Source of the DNA: Erwinia_E haradaeae_B | GTDB taxonomy: Bacteria; Pseudomonadota; Gammaproteobacteria; Enterobacterales; Enterobacteriaceae | DNA: 64,000 nucleotides | Reading direction: 5' to 3' | Assembly: GCF_900698985.1 (NCBI RefSeq) | Contig: NZ_LR217730.1 | Location: forward strand, 558,001 to 622,000 | In this document: piece by piece, positions 19,474-29,414 of the stretch | Layout of the letters: each line of letters begins with the position of its first letter | Position numbering within the stretch: position 1 is the first letter of the stretch | Notes under the pieces: generated by a model | What the model saw: only the letters and a program-made list of their open reading frames with translations | Database searches by the model: none | What the model was told of the DNA's origin: nothing | Translations under genes and position numbers: made by a program

Positions 19474-21083
19474 TAATTCTCCTAAAAATATATAAATATA
19501 TTTAAATAAGTTGCAAGTTATTATCTATATAAAAATAATATCTTAAAAGAGTTATATATGTATCACACTACAGACGTTTTTATGTTATCCGTGTCTTGTA
19601 TTTATATCATACAATAATTAGATTATGACTTTATGTAGAAATTGCTTATGTATTAACCTTAGTGAAAGTGATTTATTAGGACTTTTTTACAATTATTATT
19701 AGAAATATAAATATATATAATGGTTAGATGTAATAATTAAACATAGGATCAATTATTTATATAAATCGCATTGGTTTAATATTATTAAATTAATATTTTT
19801 AGTAACTGATGATTAGTGCAGCACTAGTATTGAGTATAAATAAAATAATTACAAGAAATATAGTAATTAGAAGATTGTTACTAGTTTTTATCATTTCTTA
19901 TGATTAAACTATAAAATGTATTCAATACATATGAATATATACTATTTATCATTAGGAAACTGCAATAATAAAAATATGCTCTTTATAGAAACGTACTGTT
20001 TGTGATAATGCTATTAATTGTAAAATTAGTAACATATAAAATTTATTATTATCATGACAATTATTTGAGGTAGACACTATATTTTAACGACACTTTAATT
20101 TTTTTTAATATTTTTTTTATGCTTATATTATTCATATTCTTAGTCACTATTAATTACATTATATTATAATTTGTTATATGTATTAGTTCATAGTTATGAG
20201 ATTATATTAATGTAATTTTGTACCTTATTAAGAAATTATAAAAATTTGTTATTTCTATATTTGATAAGTTTATAAAATAGATATAATTATACTAATGTGT
20301 GTATATATAAATTATTAGTGACTATTTAGTATACTAAATAATCTTAGTAAAAATTAAAAATTTACTATATTCTAGGATCCAACTTTTCTTTATAAAAGTT
20401 GATATACCACATAATACACAGATATGTAATCAAGTCATGGATAGTAACAGTATTAATCATGAGTTTCTTTCATTAATAATTAACATTAATTAAATTTATT
20501 TAAATTTTTTAATGCGTTTTTATATTACTTTTCATATCTCTTGTCATTAATAGATGATTATATCAATATACTGAATTCGATCTGAATATTATTTACGAAC
20601 ATACATAATAAAAAGAATATTTAATTTTTTAGATCCTAAGATCGATGTGATATATACATATCATTTTTACTATTTAGCTATAAATCTTTATAGATTAAAA
20701 ATCTAATATAATACTAAGTATTAGATTACTTTATCTTTTTAAATTTAATAAATAAAAAAATATTAAATAAAAATTCAATTTTTACACTATTTATAATAAA
20801 AAACTATAAAAAAATAAAGATTTTCATCCCTAATATTAGACCTATAACCTTTTATGACTGTATGTTTCAAAAAAGGAGATAATATTAAAAAGCAACACAA
20901 AATAATCTAAGAGTAATGATTGTTGCTCTTTTTTTTTAAAAAATGTATGCTCTTATATACATCTAATGATAAATAATTAAAGCATATCATACCAATTCTT
21001 AAAAAAGTCTTTTGAGAAACGTCACATAAAAGACTAATATTTAAATATTTTTAAATTTAGAAAAAGTTTTTGTTGTAAAGTTT
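19474..21083. other. 1.6-kb gap between hemG and ybeY
   Basis: No gene recognised. ybeZ (phoH) and miaB would be expected upstream of ybeY in this cluster and are not seen. Structural items: an 18-bp perfect palindrome TATTTAGTATACTAAATA at 20323-20340, a hairpin CAACTTTT/AAAAGTTG at 20380-20401, and the stem-loop with T-run at 20891-20937. Confidence 0.5.
20891..20937. terminator. Stem-loop flanked by A- and T-runs, possibly the hemG terminator
   Basis: Arms AGCAACA (20891-20897) and TGTTGCT (20921-20927), loop 23 nt, then nine T residues on the + strand from 20929; on the minus strand the stem is followed by TTTTTAATATT. It lies about 150 bases past the hemG stop and could end its transcript. 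A strong ribosome-site-like AAAAAAGGAG at about 20869-20878 just before the stem is not followed by an ATG; only ATA or ATT codons could start a very short peptide there. Confidence 0.4.
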
Positions 21084-21608
21084 TTACAAGTCTAAAAATT
21101 TATTAGCAAAAGAACTTACCTGTGTCCAATCAGTATATTCTATCAATGGCTTGCTGCTATCAGTCTCACCTTTTGTGATATGCATAATAAGTTTGATCAT
21201 AAAACGGTTCCAGAAGTTATAATCAGAATAACGCAATGCGCCAGAAAATACCGCACAACAATCAGGTTTCCAGAGCGATTGTAACAAGAATTTATGAGTA
21301 TATGGATTTGTTTCTGGTGTGCATTTTTCTGGTTTACGTGCAACAAGATTTACGGAAAAAAAACCACTAATAACTTGATTTAATACATTTACATTTTTTT
21401 TTATAAATTGTTCGAATAATGGGTGAAAATGACCGTAGTAAACTGACGCACCAATCAGAATGCGATCATATTTCAAGCAATTAATATCACGAACACTTTC
21501 TATATTTTGAGTATAGCACTCTACTTTTTGTTCTAAAATACGAGAAATATAATATGAAATTTTTCTCGTCTGACCGTGACGACTAGAAAATAAGATAAGA
21601 ATTTTCAT
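21084..21608 (-). CDS. hemG: Menaquinone-dependent protoporphyrinogen IX dehydrogenase
   Basis: Flavodoxin-like, FMN-binding enzyme oxidising protoporphyrinogen IX to protoporphyrin IX for heme synthesis, passing electrons to the quinone pool. The 174-residue protein follows E. coli HemG (181): N-terminal LILFSSRHGQTRKIS is the FMN phosphate loop, then DRILIGASVYYGHFHPLFEQF, FFSVNLVARKPEKCTPETNPY and DRFMIKLIMHITKGETD, which is the membrane-associated insert region. The C-terminus is slightly shorter than in E. coli. No clear ribosome site before ATG. No other heme gene is nearby, and its usual neighbours trkH and an rRNA operon are absent. Confidence 0.94.
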   Translation of the reverse strand: MKILILFSSRHGQTRKISYYISRILEQKVECYTQNIESVRDINCLKYDRILIGASVYYGHFHPLFEQFIKKNVNVLNQVISGFFSVNLVARKPEKCTPETNPYTHKFLLQSLWKPDCCAVFSGALRYSDYNFWNRFMIKLIMHITKGETDSSKPLIEYTDWTQVSSFANKFLDL

Positions 21609-22623
21609 TTTATTTTACTTTGACTGTTTATGGATATTAACACAAATTGCTTAAATATTATTTTATGAATATAATTAGTTAGAATTACTATCAGGTCTTC
21701 TTATATTTATAAAAAATTTTTTAAAATTTCATGGAATGGGGTACTTAATAGTATGTCATCAATCTCTTATGTTGGTGTTCTTCGATAGAAGCATTTCTGT
21801 TAAATTGAATACACATGGCATGTTTTACGATATAAGATTAGAAATTATTTTTTTGCACTGCATTATATTCATTATACAGTATGTTACTGATAGTTATAAA
21901 AAATAATTATGCATTATGAGTGCATGTCATAATAGTTTTGATTAATTTTGAAATTAATTTTTTATTCATTATGTTACACTAAATAAATTATTTGAGAACA
22001 ATAAGTACGATTGATAATCATCATGCTTTAATTTATATTGAGTTTTTTAAAAAGTAATAATTGATTTTTAACTTTATTTGATTTTATGTAATATCTTTTA
22101 TTAAGAATCTATCAATCATCAGAAGATGCGTTTTTATTCTAAAATTCTTTTGATAATTCTTTCAGAGTTATAAACTATTTCATAATCCATAGATTATTTC
22201 ATAGCACTGAAAACGCAAGGTGATATTTAATGAGGCATATAAATTTTTATCATGTTTTTAAAACATTTATAATAACATTAATAGTTGAGGTTGTTTTATT
22301 TATATAATTAAATCAATCTTATTTTATGAGGTATGAGATGATATTTTGTAATTTTTTTCAATAAATACCAGTAAACATTTGGCATGATAATGCTCATTCG
22401 ATGATGAATGATCGCATTCTTACAGAAGATTCATAAAAAAATTTAAAATATTATCATTATATTAATGAACTTAATGATTCTTAATATCATGCTAATTTCA
22501 TTAATAATTAAAGATACTGATCAATCTTCATATTATAATACTTGCGTTATGTTATCTCAAAAAAGTAAGATAGTAACAAGGAAGACCAGACAAAATGATT
22601 TATATTTCGCAACAGGGAGAGCT
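21609..22623. other. Gap before the fru operon, with an upstream dyad
   Basis: Divergent gap between hemG and fruB. It should contain the fru promoter. An imperfect dyad AATGC-T-CATTC ... GAATG-ATC-GCATT spans 22389-22418, about 200 bases before fruB. The frame of fruB stays open for 53 codons before its real start, but that part has noncoding composition and no family likeness. Confidence 0.5.
22389..22418. promoter_or_regulatory. Dyad upstream of fruB, possible operator or leader hairpin
   Basis: Nested arms AATGC/GCATT and CATTC/GAATG with a 6-nt loop, base composition richer in G and C than its surroundings. Position fits an operator or leader structure of the fru operon. It does not resemble the Cra (FruR) site well, so its meaning is open. 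Confidence 0.25.
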
Positions 22624-23763
22624 ATGTTGCAGCTAGCACTTAACGCTATTACGCCAGGAGCATGGGCGAGCGACAAAAAAGATGCAATTCGTCAAGTTTC
22701 CATTGCTTTAGCTGCAGCTGGAAACGTTAGCGGTGACTATTTAGAGGCAATGCTAGAACGTGAAAAACAAACGTCTACTTATTTAGGTAACGGAATCGCT
22801 ATTCCACATGGAACGATTCATTCTCGTCATTTGGTACTACAAACTGGTATACAGGTGTTTCAATTTCCACATGGAGTAGATTGGGGAGAGCAGCAGATTG
22901 CGTATATAGTAATTGGTATTGCTGCTAAATCTGATGAACACCTTGAGTTGCTTCGACAGATAACTCATGCATTAAATGATGAAAGTTTAGCCCAAAAACT
23001 TAAAAACACCGATTCAGCTAAAACTTTACGTAGTATATTAATTGGAGAGAAAGATTCTACATCATTTTCCTTAGATGCTTCATTAATTACTACTGACATA
23101 GCAAGTTGTAATTTGATTACGTTACAAGCAATAAATGCAGGTTTACTTAAACAGGCTGGCTTAGTAGATAATTTGTTTCTTTCACAGATCTTGTCAGATC
23201 CACCTCTGAATCTTGGACAAGGAATTTGGCTTAGTGAAAGTTCTCAAGGAAATTTAATTAATGGTATTGCAATTAGTCGCGCAATGCGACCGTTTGATGT
23301 TCAAGGTGACAAAGTTTCATTATTGATAACTATATCTATAATTGATGAAAAACCATTAGTGGTGCTCAGTTGTTTGAGTCGTCTTCTAATAAATAATGAG
23401 TGTGATCAGTTATTTCATGGAGACGCTTATTATATTATTGAATTATTAACTAATGAAACTTTAGATTCGCAAGAGTTGGTAGTAACAAAAGAGTTTATAA
23501 TCAATAATCAACATGGGCTACATGCACGTCCAGGTGCTGTGTTAGTTAATTTAATTAAAGGATTTAATTGTAAAGTTAGTGTTATCAATCTTAATGGTAA
23601 TGGGCAACCTGCTAATGGCAGAAGTTTAATGAAGATGGTCGCACTTGGTGTAAAAAGGGGGCATCGTTTAAGATTTATTGCTAGAGGTGAAGAAGCTCAA
23701 AAAATGATGTTGGCAGTTACAGAAGCGATTGCTAATGGTTTAGGTGAAAATAAAAATGAGTAA
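22624..23763 (+). CDS. fruB: PTS fructose EIIA-HPr fusion protein (diphosphoryl transfer protein)
   Basis: Cytosolic phosphocarrier of the fructose PTS. Domains in order: EIIA-Fru (about 1-145) with the phosphorylated His in GIAIPHGT; a central linker domain (about 150-275); and a C-terminal HPr-like FPr domain with the active His in NQHGLHARPG. Both transfer histidines are present. I take ATG 22624 as the start: GGGAG lies just upstream, and MLQLALNAITPGAWASDKKDAIRQV-type sequence lines up with the E. coli start [25 protein letters not shown], giving 379 residues against 376. It overlaps fruK by 8 bases (ATGAGTAA). Enzyme I (ptsI) must be elsewhere; FPr may be the only HPr of the cell, but the window cannot show this. 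Confidence 0.96.
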   Translation: MLQLALNAITPGAWASDKKDAIRQVSIALAAAGNVSGDYLEAMLEREKQTSTYLGNGIAIPHGTIHSRHLVLQTGIQVFQFPHGVDWGEQQIAYIVIGIAAKSDEHLELLRQITHALNDESLAQKLKNTDSAKTLRSILIGEKDSTSFSLDASLITTDIASCNLITLQAINAGLLKQAGLVDNLFLSQILSDPPLNLGQGIWLSESSQGNLINGIAISRAMRPFDVQGDKVSLLITISIIDEKPLVVLSCLSRLLINNECDQLFHGDAYYIIELLTNETLDSQELVVTKEFIINNQHGLHARPGAVLVNLIKGFNCKVSVINLNGNGQPANGRSLMKMVALGVKRGHRLRFIARGEEAQKMMLAVTEAIANGLGENKNE

Positions 23764-24718
23764 ACGCGTAGCTACTGTTACTTTTAATCCGGCCTATGAT
23801 TTAGAGGGGTATGTTCCATATCTTGAGCATGGAGAGTTAAACTTAATTAATACAATTAGCATGCATGCTGCTGGTAAAGGGATTAATGTCGCCAAGATAC
23901 TCAGAGACTTGAATATTGATGTAACAGTTTTTGGTTTCTTAGGAAACAAAAACCAGGACGGATTTCTTTGTCTTTTTAAAAAAAAAGGCATTATTAATCG
24001 TTTTCACTTAGTGAATGGATACACCCGCACAAACATCAAGATAACTGAATGTAATGGAGAACTTACAGAAATTAATTTTTCCGGATTCAAGGTCACCACT
24101 CAAGAATGGGAGAGTTTCTTTACTAAGTCTCGTATTATTTTTAACCAGTTTGACATACTTTGTATTAGTGGCAGTCTACCAGCTGGTATTGATTTCTCTG
24201 CTTTTGCATATTGGATGAAACAAGTACGTAAATATTGTCCATGTATCGTATTTGATAGTAGTCATGAGACATTCATTGCAGGTCTTACTGCAAAACCTTA
24301 TCTTATTAAACCTAATCTCCGAGAGTTAGAGACGTATATAGGATACCCTTTACCAACTAAAGAAGACGTAATTAATACTGCACAAATTCTTCGTGGTAAA
24401 GGTATTGAACATGTAGTTATCTCAATGGGGGCTAAAGGAGCAATACTAGTTAATGCCGATGGAGTGTGGATATCACAACCTCCATCTTGTGATGTTATTA
24501 GTACCGTAGGAGCAGGAGATTCTATGGTTGGTGGTTTAATCTATGGACTACTTATGCATGAATCCAGTGAACATATTCTACGTCTTGCTACTGCTATTTC
24601 TGCACTTTCTGTTAACAAAAGCAGCGTTGGTATCACTGACCATGCACAATTATCTACAATGATGAAGCGTGTTGATCTATATCCTTATTCAACACTATCC
24701 TCTGGAGATATATTATAA
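23756..24718 (+). CDS. fruK: 1-phosphofructokinase
   Basis: PfkB/ribokinase-family enzyme converting fructose 1-phosphate to fructose 1,6-bisphosphate, the step after FruA. Matches E. coli FruK (312) along its length: N-terminal VATVTFNPAYDLEGY, HAAGKGINVAKIL, and the C-terminal ATP-site signature STVGAGDSMVGGLIYGLL with the catalytic Asp. The start ATG 23756 overlaps the end of fruB and matches E. coli MSRRVAT; a GTG 12 bases earlier is less likely. 320 residues. The stop overlaps the fruA start by one base (TAATG). Confidence 0.96.
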   Translation: MSKRVATVTFNPAYDLEGYVPYLEHGELNLINTISMHAAGKGINVAKILRDLNIDVTVFGFLGNKNQDGFLCLFKKKGIINRFHLVNGYTRTNIKITECNGELTEINFSGFKVTTQEWESFFTKSRIIFNQFDILCISGSLPAGIDFSAFAYWMKQVRKYCPCIVFDSSHETFIAGLTAKPYLIKPNLRELETYIGYPLPTKEDVINTAQILRGKGIEHVVISMGAKGAILVNADGVWISQPPSCDVISTVGAGDSMVGGLIYGLLMHESSEHILRLATAISALSVNKSSVGITDHAQLSTMMKRVDLYPYSTLSSGDIL

Positions 24719-26409
24719 TGAAAACCTTACTGATAATGGACTCTTCTCTCGGACGATGTGCACAGCATATCGTTCAACGCATCACCACTGAAGTAGCAAA
24801 GTCTATTGGTGTAACATTAACGAAAAATATAGAAGAAGCTCATTTAATAATTGCTTTAGGTAATACGCAACCAGTAGACAATCGGTTTATTGGCAAATCT
24901 ATTTACTTGATAGATATCAAGCACTTTATGCGTGCTCCAAAGAAATTTTTAATACAAGCCCTAACAGATTCCAAACTATATAGTATGCCAATTTCTCAGT
25001 CAAATTTTATCCTAGAGTCAAAAATACCATGCAAGAGAGTGCTAGCAATAACTGCATGTCCTACAGGCGTAGCGCATACTTTTATGGCTGCTGAAGCGCT
25101 TAGTATTGAGGCAAAAAAACGAGGTTGGTGGATAAAAGTAGAAACCCGAGGCTCCATAGGTACACAAAATATTATCACTACTGATGAAATTGCTTTAGCA
25201 GATTTTGTAATTGTTGCCACTGATATTGAAGTAGATTTAATAAAGTTTAGCGGTAAAAAAATCTACAGAACTTCAACGTGCTTAGCACTGAAAAATACAA
25301 AACAGGAGTTAGATAATGCTGTTCTTAAATCTACACCATATCATCCACTGAGTAATCATGATAAGAAAAAAGAACAGCATAATCAAGAGAAGACTGGTTC
25401 TTATCGTCACTTAATGACTGGTATTTCCTATATGTTGCCAATGGTTATTTCTGGTGGCCTTATTACTGCCCTTGCTTTTGCAGTTGGCAATACTATATGT
25501 AATGATTCAGATTTTTTTATTACAGCACTTACGCAGATTGGAACTGGCGCTGCACTTATGCTCATAATACCAATCTTATCAGGATTTATTGCTTTTTCTA
25601 TTTCTGATCGACCTGGGTTAACGCCAGGTTTTATTGGTGGTATGTTGGCAACAAACATAAATTCAGGTTTTATTGGTGGTATAATTGCTGGTTTTATAGC
25701 TGGTTATACTGTTAAGTATCTTAACTCCTATATCCATATACCAAGTAGTATGGAATCGTTAAAACCACTCTTAATTCTTCCTGTGATGTCCAGTCTTTTA
25801 ACTGGTCTTATGATGATCTACATAGTTGGTAAACCAGTTTCTGAGGCAATGTCTAGCCTTACTAGTATTTTGGGTAATCTTGGTACTACCAATGCTATCC
25901 TTTTAGGAAGTATTTTAGGTAGTATGATGTGTATTGATATGGGTGGACCACTTAATAAAGTAGCATACGCTTTTGGAATAGGGCTTCTTAGTTCTAAAAC
26001 CTACGCACCAATGGCAGCCATTATGGCAGCTGGCATGGTCCCTCCACTCGCAATGGGGATAGCAACATTAATTGTTCGTAAAAAATTTACTAAAAAACAA
26101 AGAATTTTAGGTAAAACAGCCTTAGTGTTAGGCATGTGTTTTATATCTGAAGGCGCTATTCCGTTTGCCGCTCGAGACCCTATACGCGTACTATCTTGTT
26201 GTGTTATTGGTGGTGCAGTAACAGGCGCTATTTCCATGGCTATTGGCGCTCAATTGATGGTACCACACGGTGGTTTATTTGTTCTTTTTCTTCCCGGGGT
26301 TGTTACTCCAGTAATTGGTTATCTTTTTGCGATTATTACAGGTACTTTATTAGCAAGTATATCTTATGCAAAGGTAAAACTACCAGAGAAAGAACTTTCT
26401 GAATTCTAA
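24718..26409 (+). CDS. fruA: PTS fructose-specific EIIB'BC permease
   Basis: Inner-membrane transporter that takes up fructose and phosphorylates it at C1 using phosphate from FruB. The protein has 563 residues, the same as E. coli. Order: EIIB' domain (about 1-100), EIIB domain with the phospho-Cys in ITACPTGVAHTFMAAEAL (about 113-130), then the EIIC membrane domain from about 225 with MTGISYMLPMVISGG, PGLTPGFIGGMLA, DMGGPLNKVAYAFG and FISEGAIPFAARDP. No sign of decay. Translation is coupled to fruK by the TAATG overlap. An intact permease suggests that fructose from host fluid is a real carbon source. Confidence 0.97.
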   Translation: MKTLLIMDSSLGRCAQHIVQRITTEVAKSIGVTLTKNIEEAHLIIALGNTQPVDNRFIGKSIYLIDIKHFMRAPKKFLIQALTDSKLYSMPISQSNFILESKIPCKRVLAITACPTGVAHTFMAAEALSIEAKKRGWWIKVETRGSIGTQNIITTDEIALADFVIVATDIEVDLIKFSGKKIYRTSTCLALKNTKQELDNAVLKSTPYHPLSNHDKKKEQHNQEKTGSYRHLMTGISYMLPMVISGGLITALAFAVGNTICNDSDFFITALTQIGTGAALMLIIPILSGFIAFSISDRPGLTPGFIGGMLATNINSGFIGGIIAGFIAGYTVKYLNSYIHIPSSMESLKPLLILPVMSSLLTGLMMIYIVGKPVSEAMSSLTSILGNLGTTNAILLGSILGSMMCIDMGGPLNKVAYAFGIGLLSSKTYAPMAAIMAAGMVPPLAMGIATLIVRKKFTKKQRILGKTALVLGMCFISEGAIPFAARDPIRVLSCCVIGGAVTGAISMAIGAQLMVPHGGLFVLFLPGVVTPVIGYLFAIITGTLLASISYAKVKLPEKELSEF

Positions 26410-26467
26410 TCAAATTCATAATTTTAGTAATATTTAAGAATAGATGTTAATTTTATTTTTCATAGAT

Positions 26468-26491
26468 AAAAATAGATTACGATCTGTTTTT
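26468..26491. terminator. Bidirectional terminator between fruA and nfo
   Basis: Arms AAAAATAGAT and ATCTGTTTTT around the loop TACG form ten pairs in + strand RNA (one G-U). The A-run and T-run ends suit transcripts from either side. It overlaps the last codons of nfo, so two convergent genes seem to share one terminator. Confidence 0.5.
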
Positions 26492-27331
26492 ATCTTGTTC
26501 AGATTTTAACCAAGCAATTTCTTCTTTCCAGTAATGTTGATTAACCGTTTCTAAAATTATTGGAATACGATTAAATCTTTTATTTTTCATTATCCAACTA
26601 AATACTATGCGCCCCATTGTTCCCTTGCCTAGATTATGGTGACGATCTACTCGACTATTAAATTGACTTTTAGAATCATTAAGATGTAATCCACATAAAT
26701 ATTTAAATCCTACAATTCTGTCAAAGTCAGCAAATGTTTTAATACAAGCATCTTGAGTACGTAGCTCATATCCACTAGCAAAGGCATGACAAGTATCTAT
26801 ACATACACCAATACGAGACTTATCTTCCACATTATGAATAATAGTGGATAAATGTTCAAATAAAAACCCCATATTACTTCCTTGTCCCGCAGTATTTTCA
26901 AGAACAATAGTCACTCCTTTCGTTTTACTAAGAACAATATTAATTGATTCAGAGATACGTTTTAGACATTGATCCTCTGTTATCATTTTTAAATGACTAC
27001 CTGGGTGTATATTTAGCAATGTTAAGTTCAATTGCTGACATCGGTTAACTTCATCCAGCAAAGCAAAACGAGATTTTTCTAATTTATCCGATATGGGGTG
27101 ACCGAGGTTAATCAGATAGCTACCGTGGGGAATGATTTGTTCTGATGTATATTGATACATCGCGCACGCACGATGAAAGGCAAAAATTTTTTCAGGAGTA
27201 AGAGAAGTTGCGTACCACTGGCGTTGATTTTTAGTAAAAAAAGAAAAAGCTGTAGCTTGTAATTCTGCGGCACGTTCAGCTGCTTTCTCTAAACCACCAG
27301 CTATGCTAACATGGGCACCAATATATTTCAT
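26477..27331 (-). CDS. nfo: Endonuclease IV (AP endonuclease)
   Basis: Zinc-dependent enzyme cutting DNA 5' to abasic sites in base excision repair. Matches E. coli Nfo (285 residues) end to end. Metal ligand motifs are all visible: PHGSYLINLGHP, NIHPGSHL, VLENTAGQG, CIDTCHAF and the C-terminal RVDRHHNLGKG and PIILETVN. Two starts are possible: ATG 27340 (MSSMKYIGAHV) and ATG 27331 (MKYIGAHVS, as in E. coli). I choose 27331 because AGGA lies about 8 nt upstream of it; 284 residues. nfo lies near the fru operon in E. coli too, so the neighbourhood is ancestral. With nth in the window, it gives a basic base-excision repair set. Confidence 0.95.
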   Translation of the reverse strand: MKYIGAHVSIAGGLEKAAERAAELQATAFSFFTKNQRQWYATSLTPEKIFAFHRACAMYQYTSEQIIPHGSYLINLGHPISDKLEKSRFALLDEVNRCQQLNLTLLNIHPGSHLKMITEDQCLKRISESINIVLSKTKGVTIVLENTAGQGSNMGFLFEHLSTIIHNVEDKSRIGVCIDTCHAFASGYELRTQDACIKTFADFDRIVGFKYLCGLHLNDSKSQFNSRVDRHHNLGKGTMGRIVFSWIMKNKRFNRIPIILETVNQHYWKEEIAWLKSEQDKNRS

Positions 27332-27340
27332 TGAGCTCAT

Positions 27341-28067
27341 CCTAATAGATTAATAAACTTTCTAATAATGGAACCCTACTATGTTGCGAAAATCGAAATA
27401 AAAATCGGAGTATCAAATAGTTCTCTAGCTATGCGAGCATTGACACTTAATCATCATTAAAAATATTTATTTTTTAAACATATTACTTTAAGATATACAA
27501 AATAGTATCTATTCATTATAGCTATAATAAAAAATTTATTTAATTAAATTAACATAAAAAATTTTATTGTCATGAAATTAAAATTTCACATATCATATTA
27601 TAATGAATAATATTATATATCGTTTGATAGCAATATAACTATAAAGAATTTTTTTATATTAGAAAATCCATATAATAATCTATAGTATATATACTAGCTG
27701 ATATATATTAAAGCGTAAATACTAACAATAGAAAATTATTAAGGTATCGATAATGCATAACATAGATTGGTGATCTTATGCCTCAATGTCGGTTAGATTA
27801 TTGTTGTATTAATTAATTAAAATTATATAAAATAACTCTCTTAAGTTTTAAATAAATAATTACTTGTCTGATAATTGCAGTGTACTACATACTATTATAT
27901 ATTTTTATATGGATCCTATTTTACTTAAAATAGATTTGTATTGTAATTTATTTACAAAAATAATAGCATATATTATTTATACTTACATGGTATGCAGTAT
28001 ATTTTTTCATTAGTAACGATTATATCGTTCATGAATTTTTAACATATCAATGCAATATGTCTTAATA
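27341..28067. other. Gene-free gap between nfo and mepM
   Basis: About 0.7 kb, AT-rich, no reading frame, RNA gene or terminator that I can support. Confidence 0.5.
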
Positions 28068-29399
28068 TTATCTTTTATGTAACTGAAGTATTATCTTTTT
28101 TGCTTTATCTAAATAATTACGTCGATTCGTTCCAGTTAATTTCTCCATGCAGGGTAATCTAGCGGTAAGAGGATTTACAGCTTGATTGTTTACCCAAATC
28201 TCGAAATGAACATGTGGCCCCGTAGAGCGCCCAGTATTTCCAGAAAGTGCAATATGTTCACCACGCTTTACTTTCTGACCGACTTTTACTAGTAAGGTAT
28301 TCAAATGCATATAACGCGTCATATATTGATGTCCATGTCGTATAGCTACATATTTTCCAGCTGTGCTGCTAAATTTAGAGATAATAATTTCCCCATCGCC
28401 TATTGCTAATACAGGCGTTCCGATAGGCACTGCGAAATCGACACCTTTATGTGGTATAATTTTACCAGTGATTGGATTAGGTCGCCTTAGATTAAACGGA
28501 GAAGAAATGCGATATTTTTTTACGGTAGGAAAACGCATAAAACCACTTGTTAAGTCAGACCCATTACGATCATAGAACTTACCATTAGCCGCTCGAATTG
28601 CATAGTAATCCTTACCAGTATTATGTAACCTAATTCCTAATAATTCACTTTTTTGTTTTTTACCATTCAACATTGCATACATTGTTAATATTTCAAAACG
28701 ATCACCATCACGAAGCTTACGAAAATCGATTTTCCATTGCAAAGATTTAATTACTGCTTGGATTTCTTTAGTGCTTAACCCTGCTAATCTAGCGCTATTA
28801 ATAAAGCTAGTATTAACTACCACTGTTGTAATTTTTCGTTGAAAAGAATTAATTTTAAGTGATAAAGATACTTTGAAGCCTTTTTTAGTCCGTTCATAGT
28901 ATCTTATTTCACCATGTGAACGCTCCCATGTTAAGTGTTGAAGTTGATGTTTATTATTTAGTGTCCATGATAGTTTCTGACCAATACGTAAATTATACAA
29001 TCTTCTATCACATCTGATTAATTGAATAATATCTAGTAACTCCACGTCATACTGGTTTATTATGCTACTGAGTGTATCTCCGTAAGTAACGATATAATCA
29101 TGGACATTCGTCTCATTAGAGATAGCATTATCCATTTCATCTTTAAGTAACTCATCTTCAATAGATGTGCTTTCTTCATCAAGCGGTTCACTATATTCTG
29201 GAAGAGCAGCGCTAGTCTGATGATTTTTAGATTGATCACGGTCAAGCAATAAACTAGCGCTACTAGCATAGCCAATATATAGTTTTGCGCTAAAAATAGA
29301 AATAATTGATGGAACCACCGTAAATGCGCTCAATACAATAGGGTGAAGACAAAATAAACCATAAAACGCTAAACTTATAGCGTTGAGTTTTTTCTGCAC
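28068..29399 (-). CDS. mepM: Murein DD-endopeptidase MepM (M23 family)
   Basis: Periplasmic zinc peptidase cutting D-Ala-mDAP cross-links so that new strands can be inserted. Order: N-terminal membrane anchor (about 8-45), a LysM-like domain (YIVTYGDTLSSIINQYDVELL), a middle domain, then the M23 domain with HKGVDF (His and Asp ligands) and HVHFEIW (last His ligands). The longest frame starts at GTG 29405, but that codon overlaps the AGGGAG ribosome site; GTG 29399 lies 5 nt after it and is the better start. 443 residues against 440 in E. coli. In E. coli mepM also stands next to znuA. Zinc uptake and a zinc wall hydrolase side by side may share control. Confidence 0.94.
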   Translation of the reverse strand: MQKKLNAISLAFYGLFCLHPIVLSAFTVVPSIISIFSAKLYIGYASSASLLLDRDQSKNHQTSAALPEYSEPLDEESTSIEDELLKDEMDNAISNETNVHDYIVTYGDTLSSIINQYDVELLDIIQLIRCDRRLYNLRIGQKLSWTLNNKHQLQHLTWERSHGEIRYYERTKKGFKVSLSLKINSFQRKITTVVVNTSFINSARLAGLSTKEIQAVIKSLQWKIDFRKLRDGDRFEILTMYAMLNGKKQKSELLGIRLHNTGKDYYAIRAANGKFYDRNGSDLTSGFMRFPTVKKYRISSPFNLRRPNPITGKIIPHKGVDFAVPIGTPVLAIGDGEIIISKFSSTAGKYVAIRHGHQYMTRYMHLNTLLVKVGQKVKRGEHIALSGNTGRSTGPHVHFEIWVNNQAVNPLTARLPCMEKLTGTNRRNYLDKAKKIILQLHKR

Positions 29400-29404
29400 A
29401 TACA

Positions 29405-29410
29405 CTCCCT
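29405..29410 (-). promoter_or_regulatory. Ribosome binding site deciding the mepM start
   Basis: Minus-strand AGGGAG with TGTAT between it and GTG 29399-29397. It rules out the upstream GTG at 29405, whose first base it contains. Confidence 0.6.
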
Positions 29411-29414
29411 TAAT

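Noticed and set aside
20323..20340. 18-bp perfect palindrome in the hemG-ybeY gap as an operator
   Set aside because: Almost all A and T, far from any start codon; palindromes of this kind arise easily in such DNA.
22425..22445. Possible Cra (FruR) site, minus-strand TGAATCTTCTGT
   Set aside because: Only the TGAATC half fits and the symmetric half is missing; such matches are common by chance.
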